From Sphingobacterium athyrii (lineage in GTDB: Bacteria; Bacteroidota; Bacteroidia; Sphingobacteriales; Sphingobacteriaceae), in the NCBI RefSeq assembly GCF_003071065.1, contig NZ_QCXX01000008.1:186001-250000 (forward strand): a DNA stretch of 64,000 nt, read 5' to 3'. The notes beneath the pieces are model-generated. The model saw only the letters and a list, made by a program, of their open reading frames with translations, was not told the origin of the DNA and searched no databases. Every line of letters begins with the position of its first letter. Position 1 is the stretch's first letter. The position numbers and the translations under genes are program-made. Below, in pieces: positions 59,503 through 64,000 of this stretch.

Positions 59503-60495
59503 GTGGAAAATAAACATCGTAAACGGATTTTAATCACAGGAGCAGCAGGGTTCCTTGGTTCCCACCTTTGCGATCGCTTTATAGCCGAAGATTACGATGT
59601 CATCGGCATGGATAACCTGATCACTGGAGACCTACAGAATATCGCGCATTTATTCAAGCTGGCGAATTTTGATTTTTATCATCACGATGTTTCAAAATTT
59701 GTGCATGTTCCTGGAGATTTGGATTATATCCTCCATTTCGCTTCTCCTGCCAGTCCCGTCGACTATCTCAAGATTCCCATTCAAACGCTTAAAGTTGGTT
59801 CGTTAGGTACCCATAACCTCCTTGGCTTGGCAAGGGCCAAACAGGCCCGTATATTGGTGGCATCGACCTCAGAAGTTTATGGCGACCCTTTGGTGTCACC
59901 ACAGTCCGAAGATTATTGGGGCAATGTAAATCCTGTCGGCCCCAGAGGGGTATATGATGAGGCCAAAAGATTCCAGGAGGCGATTACGATGGCCTATCAT
60001 AATGCACATGGGCTTGACACACGTATCGTAAGAATATTTAACACCTTTGGTTCAAGAATGCGCCTAAATGATGGGCGTGCGATCCCAACTTTTATAGCAC
60101 AAGCTATCCGTGGCGAAGATATCACCCTTTTTGGTGATGGTTCACAGACACGGTCGTTCTGTTATATCGATGATCAAATCGAAGGTATTTACAGATTGTT
60201 GCATTCCAATTGTATACAACCGATAAACATAGGCAATCCCGACGAAATATCGCTATTACAGCTGGCACAAGAGATTGTAGAACTTACCGGCAGCTCCAGT
60301 AAGATCAGCCATAAACCATTACCCATAGACGACCCTAAACAACGTAAACCGGATATTGGTATGGCGAAGGCAAAACTGAATTGGCAGCCCAAAATAGATC
60401 GAAAATTAGGCTTAGAAAAAACCATAGATTTTTACAGAAAGATTCCTTTGGAAACGCTATTACATAAAGACTTTACATACTATAATCAAAAATAA
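59503..60495 (+). CDS. UDP-glucuronate decarboxylase-type SDR (UDP-xylose synthase-like)
   Basis: 330-aa extended short-chain dehydrogenase. Rossmann motif GAAGFLGSHLCDRF; HFASPASPVDYL; active-site STSEVYGDPL and YDEAKRFQE (Tyr-x3-Lys); RIFNTFGSRMRLNDGRAIPTF, a block typical of UDP-GlcA decarboxylases. It would produce UDP-xylose for surface glycans. The start is GTG at 59503; no ATG occurs before the Rossmann motif. Its stop codon overlaps the galE ATG (TAATG), so the two sugar-nucleotide genes are coupled. Confidence 0.88.
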   Translation: MENKHRKRILITGAAGFLGSHLCDRFIAEDYDVIGMDNLITGDLQNIAHLFKLANFDFYHHDVSKFVHVPGDLDYILHFASPASPVDYLKIPIQTLKVGSLGTHNLLGLARAKQARILVASTSEVYGDPLVSPQSEDYWGNVNPVGPRGVYDEAKRFQEAITMAYHNAHGLDTRIVRIFNTFGSRMRLNDGRAIPTFIAQAIRGEDITLFGDGSQTRSFCYIDDQIEGIYRLLHSNCIQPINIGNPDEISLLQLAQEIVELTGSSSKISHKPLPIDDPKQRKPDIGMAKAKLNWQPKIDRKLGLEKTIDFYRKIPLETLLHKDFTYYNQK

Positions 60496-61526
60496 TGAGC
60501 AAAAAAATATTAGTCACAGGCGGAACAGGCTATATTGGTTCTCACACAGTTGTTGAACTACATCAGGCAGGGTATATTCCCGTAATCGTTGATGATCTTT
60601 CCAATTCAAATATCAAGATATTGGATCAAATAGAGAAAATCATCGGAGTTAAACCCGAATTTCATCAATTCGACCTTTGTGATACCAATAAAGTCAATGA
60701 ATTTGTAAAAAATAACAGTGATATCTCCGGAATTATTCACTTTGCTGCATCCAAAGCTGTCGGTGAATCCGTTCAAAACCCTTTAAAATATTACCACAAT
60801 AATTTCTTCTCCTTGATCAACATCTTGGAGTCTTATCGAAATAAACCGATCAATTTTGTATTCTCTTCGAGTTGTACGGTTTATGGCGAGCCAGACTCAC
60901 TTCCTGTTAATGAAAGTGCTCCGGTTAAAAAAGCGGCTTCACCTTATGGAAACACAAAACAGATTGCTGAAGAAATTCTTGAAGAAACAGCTACTGCATA
61001 CGATAATTATAACATTATCGCCCTGCGTTACTTCAATCCAGTAGGTGCGCATGAGTCTGCATTGATAGGCGAACTGCCAAATGGTGTTCCACAGAATTTA
61101 CTGCCATTTATTACGCAGACCGCTATCGGAAAAAGAGAAAAATTAATGGTATTTGGAGACGATTATGATACGTCTGATGGTTCTTGTGTACGTGATTATA
61201 TTCATGTGGTCGATTTAGCAAAAGCCCACGTCGCTGCAATCAAATTATTGGAAAAAGGAAACCCTAACGGACAATATGATGTATTCAATGTAGGAACCGG
61301 TAATGGCTATTCGGTACTTGAAGCCATCAAAGCATTTGAGAAAGCTTCCGGTCAAAAATTGAATTATGAAATTGGTCCACGTCGGGATGGTGATATTATC
61401 AAAGTTTACGGTGATGTGACCAAATCCGCTGAACAGTTGCACTGGAAAGCCGAACTGGGCATCGATGAAATGATGGCCTCGGCTTGGGCATGGGAAAAAA
61501 ACCTGAAAGAAAATCCGTTGGATTAA
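60495..61526 (+). CDS. galE: UDP-glucose 4-epimerase
   Basis: 343-aa SDR that interconverts UDP-glucose and UDP-galactose using tightly bound NAD. Begins KKILVTGGTGYIGSHTVVEL; contains FAASKAVGES, SSSCTVYGEP with the catalytic Ser/Thr, the YGNTK Tyr-x3-Lys and LRYFNPVGAHESALIGE. It starts one base into the stop of the preceding gene. Ends before a strong terminator. Supplies nucleotide sugars for LPS or capsule, in line with waaA nearby. Confidence 0.96.
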   Translation: MSKKILVTGGTGYIGSHTVVELHQAGYIPVIVDDLSNSNIKILDQIEKIIGVKPEFHQFDLCDTNKVNEFVKNNSDISGIIHFAASKAVGESVQNPLKYYHNNFFSLINILESYRNKPINFVFSSSCTVYGEPDSLPVNESAPVKKAASPYGNTKQIAEEILEETATAYDNYNIIALRYFNPVGAHESALIGELPNGVPQNLLPFITQTAIGKREKLMVFGDDYDTSDGSCVRDYIHVVDLAKAHVAAIKLLEKGNPNGQYDVFNVGTGNGYSVLEAIKAFEKASGQKLNYEIGPRRDGDIIKVYGDVTKSAEQLHWKAELGIDEMMASAWAWEKNLKENPLD

Positions 61527-61573
61527 ATAGCTGCTCGTTGAGCTCAAGAAAGCATTATAATTTTGCACTTCAT

Positions 61574-61609
61574 ATGACCGTCTTACGAACTGAGACGGTC
61601 ATTTTTTTA
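61574..61609 (+). terminator. Terminator of the SDR-galE operon
   Basis: ATGACCGTCT / AGACGGTCAT 10-bp stem around a 9-nt loop, then seven T. Confidence 0.9.
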
Positions 61610-61681
61610 TAGTGAATCGGATTGTTCAAATCCTTTCTCTTTTTGCAAAGGCTCCCCGATATCCTGCTCATCATTTCTTTA

Positions 61682-62416
61682 TCACAGCTGAAACGCGGCA
61701 AGAATTGAAGCCGCATTAAAATCTATTTCATTGAGCACATTTGACCGGCGGCTATCTTTTTCCAGATACAGAATGGTAAAGCCAATGAATATTGAACTAC
61801 CTATAAACTCTCCACACTTGATGGTCAGGGTCTTTGCCGGTATCGGATCCTGCTTATATTTCAAATCGTATTCCCACTCCGTATCTTTTATTTCTTTATG
61901 CTCAAGTTCGTCGAAGTCGAATGAGAATGCGTGAAATTTGAATACCACCGCATTGCATTTTTCAGGAAGGACCAGTGCTCTTTTGATATCAAACTCCGGA
62001 AAAGCTATTTTAAGATCCTTCTTCTTGTTCAGGGAGATTAACGGATCGATAAAAAAATAATCCTGCATGTGACAGTTTTCATTGAACTGAAAATTTACCA
62101 AGCGATCCAATACACAGTTGCTCAGCGCGCGACTACCTTTGTCGCAATCAAGATTTGTCTTTATCGCCCGATAGATTTGCCTATTTAAGCGATTGCCCAT
62201 CTGCCCATCATGCAGCTGCTGATGAATTTCCCCAAAACACATTCGGATCAGTGCACCGGCGCGGCTTACGTTTCCAAAATCTTTACTTGCCCTCTTGGTA
62301 TCATCCGTCTGTTTGACGCGGTATGGCCTGCTTTGCAGGTAGTTTTTATTGCCGACTTTTCTATTCACCAGCGGACCGACCAGGCCCCTGATAAATCCAT
62401 TATCATTTATTCCCAT
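61682..62416 (-). CDS. Hypothetical protein (244 aa)
   Basis: No signal peptide or membrane helix. The N-terminus (GFIRGLVGPLVNRKVGNKNYLQ) is Gly/Asn-rich and faintly resembles Bacteroidota DUF6266-type proteins, which begin with a Gly-rich repeat followed by a basic stretch. The C-terminal half is predicted beta-rich with several acidic strands (FKFHAFSFDFDELEHKEIKD). Not recognised with confidence. Monocistronic. Confidence 0.6.
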   Translation of the reverse strand: MGINDNGFIRGLVGPLVNRKVGNKNYLQSRPYRVKQTDDTKRASKDFGNVSRAGALIRMCFGEIHQQLHDGQMGNRLNRQIYRAIKTNLDCDKGSRALSNCVLDRLVNFQFNENCHMQDYFFIDPLISLNKKKDLKIAFPEFDIKRALVLPEKCNAVVFKFHAFSFDFDELEHKEIKDTEWEYDLKYKQDPIPAKTLTIKCGEFIGSSIFIGFTILYLEKDSRRSNVLNEIDFNAASILAAFQL

Positions 62417-62747
62417 ACCTAAAGATACTACAGTAAAACCCTGTTTTCAAGCATCTTATTAATTTTTAAAAATTTCCAAATTCGAGTAAAATGACAATTG
62501 TAAATCTTGCAATTTTCAAGGGACTTTATTGTAAATAGCTTATCGACAAGTTCGCCCCATGCTCGCCCCGCTCCCGACTTGTAAAAAATATGCAGGCATG
62601 GTGAAAGCACCTTAAAAGGTGGACTCAACGTGGACTCACTGTGCACTCAATCTGCTTACAGGTCGAACTTGGTAATAACCAGGTATTAACTTGCTCCCTA
62701 TTAGAGCACTCCGCCAGTCGAAGGGTGACATTGAGGAATTCAGCTTT
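62417..62747. other. Intergenic region with 11-bp tandem repeats (331 bp)
   Basis: Region between the hypothetical gene and the TPR-HTH regulator, both on the minus strand. It contains the repeat array at 62619-62651. A 72-codon frame on the minus strand has no coding features. No promoter consensus for the gene at 61682 was found. Confidence 0.6.
62619..62651. repeat. Three contiguous 11-bp repeats (GTGGACTCANN)
   Basis: Units at 62619-62629, 62630-62640 and 62641-62651; the first two share GTGGACTCA, the third has GTGCACTCA. Helical-turn periodicity suggests a protein-binding array, or a microsatellite-like remnant. Confidence 0.7.
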
Positions 62748-64000
62748 CTAAACAAGCTCTTTATCAGAAATATATTCCATCAATATTCCGGCCTGTCCCC
62801 CCAATTTCTTTTTCAAACGCTGCATTGACTTTTTGATTGCGTCGGGTGTAACGCCTAAAACATTAGCGACTTCTCTATTATTCAGTCCCATTTTCATTAG
62901 GACAATCACGCGCAGATTAGACTCTGTAATATCAGGAAATTTACCTTGAATATCATGCAGCAGGTTCGGAAATTCCTTGGTAAGCAAGAACTTAAATTCC
63001 TGCCATTTCTCATCCGTGATAAGATGAGATTGCAAAAGTGTTTTAAGTTCATCGCGGTCTTTGGCACTTGTTTCCTCCATCTCATCAAGCATTGAAGAAA
63101 GAAGATTTATCTGCTCATTATTACGTTTGAGATACACCATGTATTCCTCTAGCTGACTTTTGGAACTCATCAGTTCTTTGTCCAGTTCGGCTTTGGTATA
63201 CTTGAGGTTCAGCAACTGATATTCGTATGCCTGCATGCGCTTCCTCGAACGGTATCTAAAAGCATTGTAGATAAAAAAGAACAGCACCAATAGAAACAAG
63301 CTTAATATAACCCACAATCTCGTTTCGGCACGTTTCTTTTTTATTAGCGCTTGTGCCAAGGATAATTTGTCGGCATATTTTTGTTTATCTGCCATAAATT
63401 TCAATTGCGATAAAACAGGATCTCCGTCCAAGAAGCGCAATGAATCCTGAAGCTGTTCAATCCGGCGCCGTGCATTGAGCTCTTGCTTCAAATCATGGTT
63501 TTGAATGGCAAGATTCAACTTATGCCCCTCCAACTCAAGTATTGTTTTTTTATCGTCAGCGCCTTCCAGCAGATGTTCGGTTTCATTGATCAGTTGACGG
63601 ACCTCTTGATTTGCTCCCATAGCAATACGCAAGCGAATCCGCGTCATTAAGGCAAAAATGGTATTTTTATCGTTCCCCAGAGATTTCGAAATTTCTAGAT
63701 CTTTATCTAAAAGTGATAGTGCTTTTTTATAATCTTTCCTCCCTTCATAAATCCGTGTCTGATTACCCAGAACCTTCGCATAACGAAGAGAATCCTTCTC
63801 AGAAAGCGCCAAATGCAGAGCAAGGTCAAAGTTTTTCATTGCCTGCACGGTATCCCCACCACTTTTTAAAATCAATAAGCCTAAGTTGTCTAAGATCTCC
63901 GCTTTCAATTGCGGAGAAATGTCCGCCTGTTGCTGACCTAATTCCAGGTACTTAATTCCCGAACGATAATCGCCCAAAGTTCCGAAGAAATAGCCAAGCT
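62748..64000 (-). CDS. TPR-containing HTH transcriptional regulator, 5' end beyond window
   Basis: At least 417 codons visible; the frame is open through the window edge with no ATG at the visible end. Order of parts: TPR repeats (about the first 200 visible residues), one membrane helix (WVILSLFLLVLFFFIYNAF), a coiled-coil stretch (YTKAELDKELMSSKSQLEEY), then a C-terminal LuxR-like HTH (RVIVLMKMGLNNREVANVLG then VTPDAIKKSMQRLKKKLG). This is a common Bacteroidota regulator design, with the N-terminal TPRs in the periplasm and the HTH in the cytoplasm. Its targets are unknown. Confidence 0.88.
   Translation of the reverse strand, partial: LGYFFGTLGDYRSGIKYLELGQQQADISPQLKAEILDNLGLLILKSGGDTVQAMKNFDLALHLALSEKDSLRYAKVLGNQTRIYEGRKDYKKALSLLDKDLEISKSLGNDKNTIFALMTRIRLRIAMGANQEVRQLINETEHLLEGADDKKTILELEGHKLNLAIQNHDLKQELNARRRIEQLQDSLRFLDGDPVLSQLKFMADKQKYADKLSLAQALIKKKRAETRLWVILSLFLLVLFFFIYNAFRYRSRKRMQAYEYQLLNLKYTKAELDKELMSSKSQLEEYMVYLKRNNEQINLLSSMLDEMEETSAKDRDELKTLLQSHLITDEKWQEFKFLLTKEFPNLLHDIQGKFPDITESNLRVIVLMKMGLNNREVANVLGVTPDAIKKSMQRLKKKLGGQAGILMEYISDKELV

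Noticed and set aside
62428..62646. 72-codon frame on the minus strand in the repeat-containing gap
   Set aside because: Starts inside the 11-bp repeat array and has no coding features.
1..64000. Prophage, integrative element, IS element or CRISPR array
   Set aside because: No integrase, transposase, relaxase, phage structural gene, terminal inverted repeats or repeat-spacer array recognised; gene content is ordinary chromosomal.

Overview
The window reads as a chromosomal segment of a Bacteroidota bacterium, most likely Sphingobacteriaceae (Sphingobacterium- or Pedobacter-like). The evidence is: AT-rich DNA; TonB-dependent receptors that begin with carboxypeptidase-regulatory-like domains; DUF4374 lipoproteins; a miaB / sigma54-activator / lptE / TPR / secG / groES / groEL neighbourhood; almost no Shine-Dalgarno sequences; and many exact matches to the Bacteroidota -7 promoter box TAnnTTTG just upstream of start codons. 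No rRNA, tRNA, IS element, prophage or CRISPR array was recognised. The first gene (trpG) and the last (a TPR-HTH regulator) are cut by the window ends.

Region by region. 1-1375: tryptophan genes trpG and trpC. 1405-11281: an iron/xenosiderophore-type uptake locus with an ECF sigma factor, a short FecR-like anti-sigma factor, two DUF4374 (XusB-like) lipoproteins on either side of a TonB receptor (XusA-like), a PepSY inner-membrane protein (XusC-like) and a second outer-membrane receptor. 11348-15399: dusB, then a minus-strand group of Wzx-type flippase, acylphosphatase and amidohydrolase. 15642-18268: a TPP riboswitch in front of a TonB receptor, a probable thiamine transporter. 18403-20977: dtd, a MazG-like hydrolase and a gamma-glutamyltransferase lipoprotein. 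21046-28158: groEL, groES, secG, a TPR protein, lptE, a sigma54-type activator and miaB. 28422-35852: OmpA lipoprotein, rlmD, TetR regulator, pheS, ssb and mutY. 35959-45336: urease. On the minus strand a two-component system (RR, HK) is followed by an OprP-like porin, ureA, ureB, ureC, ureE, ureF, ureG, ureD and a second ureE. 45631-50838: a WG-repeat protein, then a sulfur module (split YeeE/YedE transporter, TauE/SafE permease, persulfide-dioxygenase/rhodanese fusion). 50916-64000: membrane protein, M1 peptidase, Tat-exported glycoside hydrolase, hemW, long GAPDH, waaA, UDP-glucuronate decarboxylase-type SDR, galE, a hypothetical protein and the partial TPR-HTH regulator.

The most unusual feature is the urease. 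UreC carries a roughly 48-residue N-terminal extension that looks like a twin-arginine signal peptide, and no alternative start codon lies near the canonical urease N-terminus. The operon begins with an outer-membrane porin and contains no recognisable inner-membrane urea or nickel transporter. Together this suggests a urease that is metal-loaded in the cytoplasm by UreD/E/F/G and then exported folded to the periplasm. This is an inference to be tested. Other notable items are the XusABC-like locus with duplicated XusB and a truncated regulatory pair, the stand-alone riboswitch-controlled receptor, several -7 boxes only 4-8 nt from the ATG (candidate leaderless mRNAs), and two ureE paralogs that share an unusual Cys-X-Cys motif.
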